DNA from: CAIMFV01 sp040757715
Lineage (GTDB): Bacteria; Pseudomonadota; Alphaproteobacteria; Caulobacterales; Caulobacteraceae
Direction of reading: 5' to 3'
DNA: 64,000 nt
Assembly: GCA_040757715.1 (NCBI GenBank)
Contig: JBFLWS010000002.1
Coordinates: forward strand, 248,001-312,000
In this document: one piece after another, positions 26,091 through 33,437 of the stretch
Numbering within the stretch: position 1 is the stretch's first letter
Layout of the letters: each line of letters starts with the position of its first letter
Position numbers and translations under genes: made by a program
Notes under the pieces: generated by a model
Seen by the model: the letters and a program-made list of their open reading frames with translations, nothing else
The model's database searches: none
Told to the model about the DNA's origin: nothing

Positions 26091-27065
26091 GTGTTCGCCT
26101 ACGGGCGATCCCATCGATTCGTCCTTGCCGAGACCGCCGTGCCGCCACCGCCCCCCGCCTCGCCTGACCACACGGCCGACCCGCCGCCGCGGGTGGAGCG
26201 CCAGCCGCGCATCCTGGCCAGCGGCGTGCGTCGCGACGTGGTGGTGATCGGTCGCGACACGCAGGGCCTCGGCGATCTCTATCACGACCTGCTGACCCTG
26301 AGCTGGCTGCGCTTTCTCGGCCTCGCCTTCCTCATCTACCTCGCCATCAATCTCGCGTTCGGCCTAGCCTATTTCGTCGACCCCAAGGGCGTGTCGCACA
26401 CCGGCGCCTGGAGCTTCGGCGACGCCTTCTTCCTCAGCGTGCAGACCTTCGGCACCATCGGCTACGGAGCCCTGGCGCCGCAGGACCTCTACGCCAACCT
26501 CGTGGTGACGGTGGAGAGCTTCGTCAGTCTGGGGTCGGTGGCCGTGCTCACCGGCGTGATCTTCGCCCGGGTGTCGCGGCCGTCCGCGCGGGTGATGTTC
26601 AGCCGCAACGCCCTCGTCACTACCTATGACGGCCGCCCGACCCTACTGTTCCGCGCCGCCAACCAGCGCGGCAACTACATCGTCGAGGCGGACGTTTCCA
26701 TGAACCTGGCGCGCCAGACCCTGACCCAGGAGGGGCTGTCCATCCGCCGCATGCTGGATCTGAAGGCGGTGCGCTCGCGCTCGCCCCTGTTCGCCCTGTC
26801 GTGGATGGTGCTGCACGTCATCGACGAGGACAGCCCGCTCTACGGCGCCACGGCCGAAAGCCTCATGGCCGAGTCAGCCGAGATCGTGGTGGTGATCTCC
26901 GGCGTCGACGAGAGCTTCGCCAGCCGCATTCATGCCCGGCACTCCTACCTCGCTGAAGAAATCCTGTTCGACAAACAGTTCGCCGACATCTTGTCCATCG
27001 ACGACGATGGACGCCGGGTGGTGGATTACAGCCGGTTCCATGATCTACGTGACATGGAGCCATGA
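26091..27065 (+). CDS. Inward-rectifier (Kir-type) potassium channel
   Basis: A 324-residue channel. The N-terminus is Pro-rich and cytoplasmic, then a slide-helix region (LYHDLLTLSW), TM1 near 78-101, a pore helix with the filter TIGYG near 124-128, and TM2 near 140-162. The C-terminal cytoplasmic Ig-like domain (about 165-310) has the KirBac blocks SRNALVTTYDGRPTLLFRAANQRGN and VVISGVDESF. The filter has Ile in place of the more usual Val, which is still K+ selective. Start GTG 26091 is not secured by a ribosome site; GTG 26139 is an alternative. Confidence 0.92.
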   Translation: MFAYGRSHRFVLAETAVPPPPPASPDHTADPPPRVERQPRILASGVRRDVVVIGRDTQGLGDLYHDLLTLSWLRFLGLAFLIYLAINLAFGLAYFVDPKGVSHTGAWSFGDAFFLSVQTFGTIGYGALAPQDLYANLVVTVESFVSLGSVAVLTGVIFARVSRPSARVMFSRNALVTTYDGRPTLLFRAANQRGNYIVEADVSMNLARQTLTQEGLSIRRMLDLKAVRSRSPLFALSWMVLHVIDEDSPLYGATAESLMAESAEIVVVISGVDESFASRIHARHSYLAEEILFDKQFADILSIDDDGRRVVDYSRFHDLRDMEP

Positions 27066-27136
27066 GCCCGATTCAAGGTAGAGTATCCTTAACGTCCCAG
27101 TCCTAGACTCAGGTCCGGCTAGAGAGGTGCACCAAT

Positions 27137-27376
27137 ATGCCCATGGCCCAAGAGGATCTGGAGCGCCGCCTGCGCGCGGCCTTCCCGCAGGCCGAGATCG
27201 TGGTCACTGATCTCGCCGGCGATGGCGATCATTACCGCGCCCGCATCATCGACGCGGCCTTCAAGGGCCTGCCGCGGGTGCGCCAGCATCAGCTGGTCTA
27301 TGCGGCGCTGGGCGGCAGCATCGGGGGCGAACTGCACGCCCTCGCGCTTGAGACCGCGGCGCCGTCGGGGGGTTGA
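27137..27376 (+). CDS. BolA/IbaG family protein
   Basis: A 79-residue protein with the BolA fold: LERRLRAAFPQAEIVVTDLAGDGDHYRARIID, then the invariant RVRQHQLVYAALGG with the His that can ligate a shared [2Fe-2S] cluster. BolA proteins form heterodimers with monothiol glutaredoxins to regulate or deliver iron-sulfur clusters. The CGFS glutaredoxin gene lies about 1 kb downstream with one gene between, supporting that partnership. Confidence 0.93.
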   Translation: MPMAQEDLERRLRAAFPQAEIVVTDLAGDGDHYRARIIDAAFKGLPRVRQHQLVYAALGGSIGGELHALALETAAPSGG

Positions 27377-27379
27377 GCC

Positions 27380-28261
27380 GTGCGCTACCGCCCCTTCGGC
27401 CTCAACGGCCAGGCCATGTCGGTGTTGACCCTGGCGCTGGACCGGCCGGGTCTGAGGGCTGCCGCTGTCACCGAACTGGTGTTCTCCGCGCTGGAATGCG
27501 GGATCAATTCATTTGAGCTGCAGGCCGGAGATGTGGAAGCCGCTCGAGGTCTGCGTGACGGCCTCGGCGCCGTGGAGCGCACCATCGCCGTGATCGGGCT
27601 GCGCCTCAGCGCCGCCGCCGACCCGCGCTTCGTCAGCCGCGACGGGGCCATCGCCGCCATCGAAAGCGCCCTCGACGCAGGCCGGTTCGGCCGCCTCGAC
27701 TATGTGCTGGTGGAGGGACGCATGCCCAACGACCTCTCGCCCCTGCTGGCTGACACCCTGGCCGGCGCCAATGCGGCGGGGCGCATCCGCGTCGCCGGCC
27801 TGGGCGGGAAACGCGCCTTCCTCGACGCGCATCTGGACGCCCCGGAGTTCGAGCTCATCGAGGCGCCGTTCAACCTGCGCTCCGACTGGGACGACCGCAA
27901 TCGGGTGAAGCGGGCCGTGGCGCGGGGCATGACGGTGATCGGCTGCGACTACTATCCCGCTCTGCAGATCGCCCGCCGGGACGCAGGCACCGAACCGCGC
28001 CAGGGCTTGCTGCGCTTCGGCCTGGGCGGCAAGGAACGCAGCCTGGAGCAATCCTCGACCTACGCCTTCCTGTCGCTCTATCAGGGCTGGACGGCGGAGG
28101 AGATCTGCCTCGCCTACGCCCTCACCGAGCCTGGCCTCTCCAGCATCCACATCTCCGCAGCCGGCGTGCGCAACCTGCCCGCCCTCGCCGCCGCGCCGGA
28201 GCGCGAGATGCCCACCGGCGTCCCGGCCCAGATCGAAATGGCCCGCATCCAGGCCTCCTAA
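27380..28261 (+). CDS. Aldo/keto reductase-like protein lacking the catalytic tetrad
   Basis: A 293-residue protein, three bases after bolA. It starts like an aldo/keto reductase (MRYRPFGLNG) and keeps the barrel rhythm (GINSFELQ, DYVLVEGR, RVKRAVARGMTVIGCDYY). However, the positions for the catalytic Asp and Tyr (usual D-T-A-x-x-Y) read ELQAGD, the catalytic Lys strand reads VIGLRLS, and the catalytic His position is not His. It is therefore probably not an active reductase. It may be a scaffold or sensor tied to its BolA and glutaredoxin neighbours. The start is GTG 27380. Confidence 0.8.
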   Translation: MRYRPFGLNGQAMSVLTLALDRPGLRAAAVTELVFSALECGINSFELQAGDVEAARGLRDGLGAVERTIAVIGLRLSAAADPRFVSRDGAIAAIESALDAGRFGRLDYVLVEGRMPNDLSPLLADTLAGANAAGRIRVAGLGGKRAFLDAHLDAPEFELIEAPFNLRSDWDDRNRVKRAVARGMTVIGCDYYPALQIARRDAGTEPRQGLLRFGLGGKERSLEQSSTYAFLSLYQGWTAEEICLAYALTEPGLSSIHISAAGVRNLPALAAAPEREMPTGVPAQIEMARIQAS

Positions 28262-28363
28262 AGGCCCTTCGCGCGCATCTCGTGACGGGCGTGTGACTTG
28301 CGCCCGGGGGCTGGCGCACCTAGGTCTTGCCGCAATTGATTCATTCGCCTCGAGGAGGCCGCC

Positions 28364-28726
28364 ATGACCGAAGCTGCGCCGCAGCCCGCTAAAGCCGCCG
28401 CCGACCCGGTGCACGACTTCATCGCCCGCACCGTCGCCGAATATCCGGTGGTGCTGTTCATGAAGGGCGTGCCGGAACAGCCCCGCTGCGGCTTCTCCGC
28501 CGTGGTGGTGCAGATTCTCGACCATCTGGGCGTGGAGTTTGTCGGCGTGGACGTGCTGCAGGACGACGACCTGCGCCAGGGCATCAAGTCCTATTCCGAC
28601 TGGCCCACCATCCCCCAGCTCTATGTGCAGGGCGAGTTCGTTGGCGGCTCGGACATCGTGCGCGAGATGTTCCAGGCCGGCGAGCTGAAGAGCTTCTTCG
28701 CCGAGAAGGGCCTGGCGGCGGGCTGA
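28364..28726 (+). CDS. grxD: Monothiol glutaredoxin (Grx4 type)
   Basis: A 120-residue CGFS glutaredoxin. The active site CGFS is at 42-45, preceded by VVLFMKGVPEQPR with the glutathione-binding Lys, and WPTIPQLYVQGEFVGGSDI carries the cis-Pro and glutathione site. Such proteins bind a bridging [2Fe-2S] cluster and pass it on, usually together with BolA, whose gene is close upstream. An N-terminal Ala/Pro-rich extension of about 12 residues is present. It is followed by a bidirectional terminator and repeats. Confidence 0.95.
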   Translation: MTEAAPQPAKAAADPVHDFIARTVAEYPVVLFMKGVPEQPRCGFSAVVVQILDHLGVEFVGVDVLQDDDLRQGIKSYSDWPTIPQLYVQGEFVGGSDIVREMFQAGELKSFFAEKGLAAG

Positions 28727-28760
28727 TCGGAGTCCAATGTTGGACCAAGCGCCCAAATAG

Positions 28761-28809
28761 GCGCGGATTTAGGAAAAGTGGGAACCGGTTTTCCGCCCGA
28801 AATCCACGC
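28761..28809. repeat. Single-unit palindromic repeat (RIME-like left unit)
   Basis: A 49-bp imperfect palindrome with outer arms GCGCGGATTT / AAATCCACGC and inner arms GGAAAA / TTTTCC around the core GTGGGAACCGG. The core AAAAGTGGGAACCGGTTTTC is identical to that in the two larger copies at 28864 and 43959, so this is a shortened member of the same dispersed family. Confidence 0.75.
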
Positions 28810-28818
28810 TCAAAAGAT

Positions 28819-28846
28819 AAAGGCCCCGGATCGCTCCGGGGCCTTT
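28819..28846. terminator. Bidirectional intrinsic terminator between grxD and rpsD
   Basis: The 12-bp perfect arms AAAGGCCCCGGA / TCCGGGGCCTTT around a 4-base loop are flanked by A-rich and T-rich ends, so it can end the grxD transcript rightward and the rpsD transcript leftward. Confidence 0.88.
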
Positions 28847-28863
28847 CGCATGTTCAGGGCCGT

Positions 28864-28964
28864 AGAGCATTTTCCGAAAAGTGGGAACCGGTTTTCAGTC
28901 GAAAAATACTCTAAATTCAATTGAGTATGAGCAAAATCCGATTCAGTTTGAACGGATTTTGCTC
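28864..28964. repeat. RIME-like two-palindrome intergenic element, copy 1
   Basis: Palindrome 1 (28864-28912) runs AGAGCATTTT... to ...AAAATACTCT around GTGGGAACCGG. Palindrome 2 is GAGCAAAATCCG (28929-28940) with its perfect complement CGGATTTTGCTC (28953-28964). The same two-part unit of about 100 bp recurs at 43959-44060. Double-palindrome mosaic elements of this type are known from rhizobia and relatives. Confidence 0.85.
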
Positions 28965-28972
28965 TGAGGACC

Positions 28973-29590
28973 TTAGGAGGCGTAGTATTCCACCACCAGG
29001 TTCGGCTCCATCTTCACCGCGTACGGCACTTCGGAGAGCTCCGGCGCGCGGATGAACTTGGCGGTCAGGCCCTTGCCGTCGGTCTCGATATAGTCCGGCA
29101 CTTCACGCTCGGAGGACTGCACGGCCTCGAGCACCAGGGCCATGTTGCGCGACCGCTCGCGCACGGAGATCACGTCGCCCACCTTCACGCTGTAGGACGG
29201 GATGTTCACCCGCTTGCCGTTGACGGTGACGTGGCCGTGGTTGACGAATTGGCGCGCGGCGAACGGGGTCGGCACGAACTTGGCGCGATAGACCACCGCG
29301 TCCAGACGGCTTTCCAGCAGCGCGATGAGGTTTTCCGAGGTATTGCCCTTGCGGCGGGCGGCCTCGTCATAGATGCGGCGGAACTGCTTCTCGGTGATGT
29401 TGCCGTAGTAGCCCTTCAGCTTCTGCTTGGCGCGCAGCTGCAAGCCAAAATCCGACACCTTGGACTTGCGGCGCTGGCCGTGCTGGCCGGGGCCGTAGGA
29501 GCGCTGGTTCACCGGGCTCTTCGGGCGACCCCAGAGGTTCTCGCCCATACGCCGGTCAATCTTGTACTTCGCCGAATGGCGCTTAGACAT
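28973..29590 (-). CDS. rpsD: 30S ribosomal protein S4
   Basis: Primary 16S rRNA-binding protein that starts small-subunit assembly; 205 residues. MSKRHSAKYKIDRRMGENLWG and PVNQRSYGPGQHGQRRKSK are the N-terminal signature; the S4 RNA-binding domain is at about 93-155 with SRLDAVVYRAKFVPTPFAARQFV-type blocks and HGHVTVNGKRVNIPS. The family lacks zinc cysteines here, as in most alphaproteobacterial S4. It is monocistronic in this location, unlike E. coli where S4 sits in the alpha operon. Confidence 0.98.
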   Translation of the reverse strand: MSKRHSAKYKIDRRMGENLWGRPKSPVNQRSYGPGQHGQRRKSKVSDFGLQLRAKQKLKGYYGNITEKQFRRIYDEAARRKGNTSENLIALLESRLDAVVYRAKFVPTPFAARQFVNHGHVTVNGKRVNIPSYSVKVGDVISVRERSRNMALVLEAVQSSEREVPDYIETDGKGLTAKFIRAPELSEVPYAVKMEPNLVVEYYAS

Positions 29591-29769
29591 GAATGTCTCT
29601 CTTTATGTCTGACACGGACCGGCCTCCCCAGGATCAGGAAGGCGATTGCAACGGCGGTTTCCGCATCACCCGTCATGTATTTTCGCGCCGAAGACCTGGG
29701 GTCAGCGGCGGAAAGGCGCGCTTATGAGCGCTCGAAGCCGAAGAGTCAACGGCGGCCGGGGCGCTCGTT

Positions 29770-30159
29770 CTACTTCTGCGTCGCCAGGTAGGCGATGATG
29801 TCGGCCCGCTGCTTCGGGTTGGGGATGGAGAAGAACATCTTGGCACCGGGGACCAGCTTCTGCGGCCCCTGCAGCCAGCGATCGATCATCGCCGGGGTCC
29901 AGACAATGCCTGACGCCTTGAGCGCCGTGGAATAGGCGTAGCCCGGCACGCTCGCCGCGGCCCGCCCGACCACGCCGCGATGCTTGGGGCCGACGTCGTT
30001 GTCGTCTATGGCGTGGCACCCCATGCAGGCCTGATAGGCGATCTTGCCCGCCACCGGATCGCCGTGGGCGAAGGGTTCGCCCGCCGCAACCGCTGAGCTC
30101 GCCGCGGCGAGCGCGAACGCCGCCACGCCCGCGAGGCAGGCCAGGTTCGATCTGCGCAT
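29770..30159 (-). CDS. Periplasmic c-type cytochrome
   Basis: A 129-residue class I cytochrome c. A signal peptide (ACLAGVAAFALAAASSAVAA) exports it; the haem-binding CMGCH is at 45-49 and the axial methionine is probably Met108 in PGAKMFF. KHRGVVGRAAASVPGYAYS is the loop typical of cytochrome c2/c550 relatives. It is the fourth gene of the ECF sigma - anti-sigma - phosphoesterase group, 9 bp after the phosphoesterase, so it is likely stress- or redox-induced. Confidence 0.94.
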   Translation of the reverse strand: MRRSNLACLAGVAAFALAAASSAVAAGEPFAHGDPVAGKIAYQACMGCHAIDDNDVGPKHRGVVGRAAASVPGYAYSTALKASGIVWTPAMIDRWLQGPQKLVPGAKMFFSIPNPKQRADIIAYLATQK

Positions 30160-30168
30160 GAGGGGCTC

Positions 30169-31101
30169 CTAGGCCAGGGTCGTGTCAGTGATGGGGATCG
30201 GGGCGTTGTGGGCGCGCACCTCCAGCGAGGTGAGGCCGATGAAGCCGCGCAGCTGCTCGGGCGGGACCACCAGTGGTCCGGGACCGGGCCCAACGCCCGG
30301 CGCCGGTTGGGGAAAGGCGGTGGAGCGGGCTGCGTGAAACACCACCTTCCCTTCCACGTGCTGCTGGATCTGGTGGATGTGGCCATTGAGCGCCGTCACC
30401 GAACCGAAGCGCCGCACCAGGGCGAGCGCCTCGGCGGCGTCAGAGGTCTCCCAGCCCCACTGGCTATAAAGCGGCCAGAGCGGAAAGTGCGACATGAGCA
30501 CGATGGGGGTGGAGGCGGAGAGCGGCTCGAGGTCCGCCTTCAGCCAGGCCAGCTGATCGGGGCCGAGCTTGCCTGCGCCAGCGTCGACGAACTGCAGCAC
30601 GTTCACCAGGGCGACGAAATGCACGCCCCTGTGGTCGAAGCTGTACCAGCCGTCGCCCTTGGCGCTCGGCGCGAACCGCGCCTTGTAGGGCTGAGCGTTG
30701 GCGCCGTCGACGATGTCGTGCTCGCCCGGCGTGAAGAAGATCGGCGTCTTAAGCTCGCTTAAGATCTGCTGCGCCGTGTCGAACTGCTCCGGGGTGGCCA
30801 GCTGGGTGATGTCGCCGGTGTGGATGATAAAGTCCGGCGTCGTGGGCAGGGCTTTGATCTTGCGGATAGTCTCCCTCAGCGTGCCGACGACATCGGGGTT
30901 GGCGGGCTTCTTGAAGCCGATGTGGGTGTCGCTGATCTGCACGAAGCTGAACGGGGCCACGGCCTGGGGCGCCGGCGTGGCGGCCAGCGCCGTCTCCACC
31001 ATCACCGAGGAGGCCACGCCTCCGCTCATCGTGAAGAGCGCGCCCGTGCCCGCCCAGCTCAGGCATTGCAGCGCGCGGCGGCGTGTCGGATCGTGGTCCA
31101 T
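30169..31101 (-). CDS. Tat-exported metallophosphoesterase
   Basis: A 310-residue calcineurin-like phosphoesterase. The twin-arginine signal RRRALQCLSW is followed by a hydrophobic stretch and an AATPA cleavage region. Metal-binding motifs are complete: DTHIG (near 58), HTGDITQ, GEHD (the usual GNHD with Glu), MSHFPLW and the late GHIHQIQQH. The start at ATG 31101 has AAGGA 9 bp upstream. It acts in the periplasm on an unknown phosphoester or phospholipid. Its position after an anti-sigma gene and before a cytochrome c gene argues for co-regulation by the ECF factor. Confidence 0.92.
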   Translation of the reverse strand: MDHDPTRRRALQCLSWAGTGALFTMSGGVASSVMVETALAATPAPQAVAPFSFVQISDTHIGFKKPANPDVVGTLRETIRKIKALPTTPDFIIHTGDITQLATPEQFDTAQQILSELKTPIFFTPGEHDIVDGANAQPYKARFAPSAKGDGWYSFDHRGVHFVALVNVLQFVDAGAGKLGPDQLAWLKADLEPLSASTPIVLMSHFPLWPLYSQWGWETSDAAEALALVRRFGSVTALNGHIHQIQQHVEGKVVFHAARSTAFPQPAPGVGPGPGPLVVPPEQLRGFIGLTSLEVRAHNAPIPITDTTLA

Positions 31102-31154
31102 GATCGAGGTCCTTCCCAAGGCGTGTCCTCAGGAAGACCGTACAGGGACGCGGT

Positions 31155-31919
31155 TTATTCCGGCTCGGCCTGGACCAATTGCACGAATTTCGCCAGCTCA
31201 GGCTCCGAGGTGTCGGAAACCGCCGCGAAATCAAGATCTCTGCGCTTCCAAAATATCGACCGGTAGCCGTGGCTGACTGCGGCGGCCGGCAGGGCTGCGC
31301 CACGATCAGCCCAGACAAACAGGTCGATCGCGTGCCCGCCATGGCGATAGACCACCACCGCCGCCGGGGCGCCTGCCGCCTTGTCCAGGCGCCCGCCCAC
31401 GAGCTTGAAGCCCTCGGCCGCGAAATCGACCACCGGCGGCGAGAGGGCGATGCGCCCGGCGAACCAGGGCTTGACCGTATGGTGGTCGGTGGAGACCACG
31501 GTGATCTCGCGCCCTCGCATCAGAGCATCCGTATGGGCCTGCACCACGGCGTCCGCCAGGGTGGCGGCGGAGGGGGGCAGCAGCATCAGACCGGCTACGC
31601 CAGCCGCCAGGGCGGTGACGCCGGCGCCGCTGAAAAGACCGGACCAGAAGCCTCGCTCGACCCGGGGAAGGCGGATCGCGCGGGCGGGGTCATAGCCCTT
31701 GTCCAACGCCAACGCGGCTTGCACCCGCCGGCGCAGCGACTCTGGCGCCGCATATCGGCTGGCCTCTGCGCGCATCGCGTCACTGACCAGGGCTGCATCC
31801 GCGCAGACGGCCTGACATTCTGGGCAGGATTCGATGTGGCGCTCGATGGATTCGGCCTCAGCGCCGTCGATCTCGCCGTCGATAAAGGCCTGGGTGCGAA
31901 GGCTCTCAGCGCACGACAT
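31155..31919 (-). CDS. Anti-sigma factor with zinc-binding domain
   Basis: A 254-residue transmembrane anti-sigma factor. The N-terminal ZAS motif is His28-x3-Cys32-x2-Cys35 in ERHIESCPECQ. A hydrophobic helix near 98-118 (GVTALAAGVAGLMLLPPSA) crosses the membrane, and a periplasmic domain follows with VVSTDHHTVKPWFAGRI, the block typical of this family, a possible sensor. It overlaps the sigma gene by 14 bp, so sigma and anti-sigma are made together. Cys/His zinc sites of this kind can release sigma on oxidation. Confidence 0.93.
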   Translation of the reverse strand: MSCAESLRTQAFIDGEIDGAEAESIERHIESCPECQAVCADAALVSDAMRAEASRYAAPESLRRRVQAALALDKGYDPARAIRLPRVERGFWSGLFSGAGVTALAAGVAGLMLLPPSAATLADAVVQAHTDALMRGREITVVSTDHHTVKPWFAGRIALSPPVVDFAAEGFKLVGGRLDKAAGAPAAVVVYRHGGHAIDLFVWADRGAALPAAAVSHGYRSIFWKRRDLDFAAVSDTSEPELAKFVQLVQAEPE

Positions 31920-32430
31920 GGGCGTCCTCCGCCATCCAATGCGATTTCAAAAGGGCGCGGGCGCGGGCGAGGCGCGACATCACCGTGCCGATGGGGACGC
32001 CGGTAACCTCGGCGATCTCGCGATAGCTCAGGTCCTCCATTTCACGAAGTATCAGCACCGTGCGGTAGTCCTCGGGCAGGGCCGCCAGCAGCTTGTCGAG
32101 CCGGCGCCCATCGCTGGCGGCGGCGGCCTCCGTCTCCGGATCGGGGCGGTCGGACACGAGCGCCCCCTCCCCCTCCTCCGGCAGGGGCGCATGGCCCCGC
32201 CGCCGAACCTCGTCCACGCGATTGCGCCAGCAGTTGCGCACGATGGCCAGCAGCCAGGGCCGAATATGCTCGCCGCGAAACTGACCGAAGGCGGCGAAGG
32301 CGCGCAGCATGGCGTCCTGCACGATGTCGTCCGCGTCCGCCGGGGACCGGGACAGCCACCGCGCCAGATTGTAGGCCGCATCCAGGTGCGGCAGGGCGAG
32401 CGCCTCGAACCTCTGACGATGATCGTGCAT
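31906..32430 (-). CDS. ECF RNA polymerase sigma factor
   Basis: A 174-residue sigma-70 family factor with only regions 2 and 4. Region 2: ALPHLDAAYNLARWLSRSPADADDIVQDAMLRAF, then FRGEHIRPWLLAIVRNCWRNR. Region 4: LPEDYRTVLILREMEDLSYREIAEVTGVPIGTVMSRLARAR. It is encoded first in a four-gene operon and is followed by its anti-sigma gene with a 14-bp overlap. A candidate self-regulated promoter ends almost at its start codon. Confidence 0.95.
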   Translation of the reverse strand: MHDHRQRFEALALPHLDAAYNLARWLSRSPADADDIVQDAMLRAFAAFGQFRGEHIRPWLLAIVRNCWRNRVDEVRRRGHAPLPEEGEGALVSDRPDPETEAAAASDGRRLDKLLAALPEDYRTVLILREMEDLSYREIAEVTGVPIGTVMSRLARARALLKSHWMAEDAHVVR

Positions 32431-32436
32431 CTATGT

Positions 32437-32465
32437 GAATACCGGCGAGGGCGTCAGTTTATTCC
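32437..32465 (-). promoter_or_regulatory. Candidate autoregulated ECF promoter
   Basis: On the minus strand GGAATAAA lies 15 bp before GTATTC, whose end is 6 bp from the sigma ATG at 32430. The GGAAT-type -35 is typical of ECF promoters. With this spacing transcription would begin at or next to the ATG, giving a very short or leaderless message. Confidence 0.45.
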
Positions 32466-32527
32466 AAGGCCGGAAAAATTAGTGGGAGAGGGCGGCGAAT
32501 TCGCATCCTGGCCATCGCTGAGCTGGC

Positions 32528-32770
32528 CTAATTCTCGCCCATCGCGCCGGCCGCGATAGCCGCATCCATCGCCGCCAAAGACACGGCCTCGGCGCGCACC
32601 GGCAGCACCCCCTTCAGCGCCCGAACAGAATGCGCCGCCGGCACGATGGCGTAGGTCCCGTCCTCCAGCCGCACGAAGTCAAGCCGATCACCGGCCGACA
32701 CCCGAAGCGCGGTGCGAACCTCGCGCGGCAAGGTCACTTGGCCTTTGGGTCTAAGAATGGCCGTCGCCAT
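32528..32770 (-). CDS. AbrB/SpoVT-family antitoxin-like DNA-binding protein
   Basis: An 80-residue protein with a swapped-hairpin AbrB domain at residues 3-45: LRPKGQVTLPREVRTALRVSAGDRLDFVRLEDG. This is the VapB/MazE-type antitoxin fold. The C-terminal tail (VRALKGVLPVRAEAVSLAAMDAAIAAGAMG) resembles the toxin-binding tails of VapB proteins. The start ATG 32770 follows AGGGTG. No PIN or MazF toxin frame is present on either side, so it stands alone: either a toxin was lost or it acts as a simple regulator. Confidence 0.88.
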   Translation of the reverse strand: MATAILRPKGQVTLPREVRTALRVSAGDRLDFVRLEDGTYAIVPAAHSVRALKGVLPVRAEAVSLAAMDAAIAAGAMGEN

Positions 32771-32901
32771 CACACACCCTTTTTCCGAACGCATTTATCG
32801 AGGGGGCGGCGGAGCCGACTGCACGGTCGACGCCGTTCGGCTCTGGCCCGCCGATCCTTGATCACGCTATCTTAGCAGGAAACTACCAACGGGTCCTGCC
32901 A

Positions 32902-33408
32902 GTGCGACCGCAAATAGTCCGGCCGATCAGCTTAGCCCTTTCAGCATCTGCGCTGATTGTCGTCGCCGCCTCGGCAAGGGCGGCTGACTATGTGAATGTC
33001 CGTTATGGATATTTAGTCAGCTACCCGGCAGACCTCCTCGTCGCCGAGCCAGAATCCGATGCCGGAGATGGGCGGAGATTTCACGCCCGCCAGGGTTCGG
33101 CCAAATTGGTGGTTTGGGCGGAATGGCGCCTGGATGACGACACGATTGACCAGACGCCCTTTGCGATCTCACGGAGCGCGGCTTCGGATTGCGCTGAAGG
33201 CAAGGTCTCGTACCGGTTGGTCAGGCCCGCGGTCGTCGCCATGTCCTGCGTCACCAAGATTGGCGTGGTGGTCTATCAGAAGACGCTGATCAGTAAGGAT
33301 AAACTGACGTCGGTCAGGTTTGAGTATCCTTACGCTGAGCGCAAACGCTGGGATCAGGTGGTCACGCGTGTCGCAGCTTCACTGCACGGGGGCTCGCCGG
33401 CGCAATGA
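32902..33408 (+). CDS. Secreted protein of unknown function
   Basis: A 168-residue protein with a signal peptide (SLALSASALIVVAASARAA) from GTG 32902. The mature part begins DYVNVRYGYLVSYPADLL, a pattern common in small exported lipid- or stress-related proteins, and has two cysteines (near 97 and 115) that could form a disulfide. No catalytic motif is evident. Base composition is less GC-rich than the neighbours, which hints at a more recent arrival or weaker selection. Confidence 0.75.
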   Translation: MRPQIVRPISLALSASALIVVAASARAADYVNVRYGYLVSYPADLLVAEPESDAGDGRRFHARQGSAKLVVWAEWRLDDDTIDQTPFAISRSAASDCAEGKVSYRLVRPAVVAMSCVTKIGVVVYQKTLISKDKLTSVRFEYPYAERKRWDQVVTRVAASLHGGSPAQ

Positions 33409-33437
33409 GGGGCGCACAGCCCCTCTTCTAACTTCCC

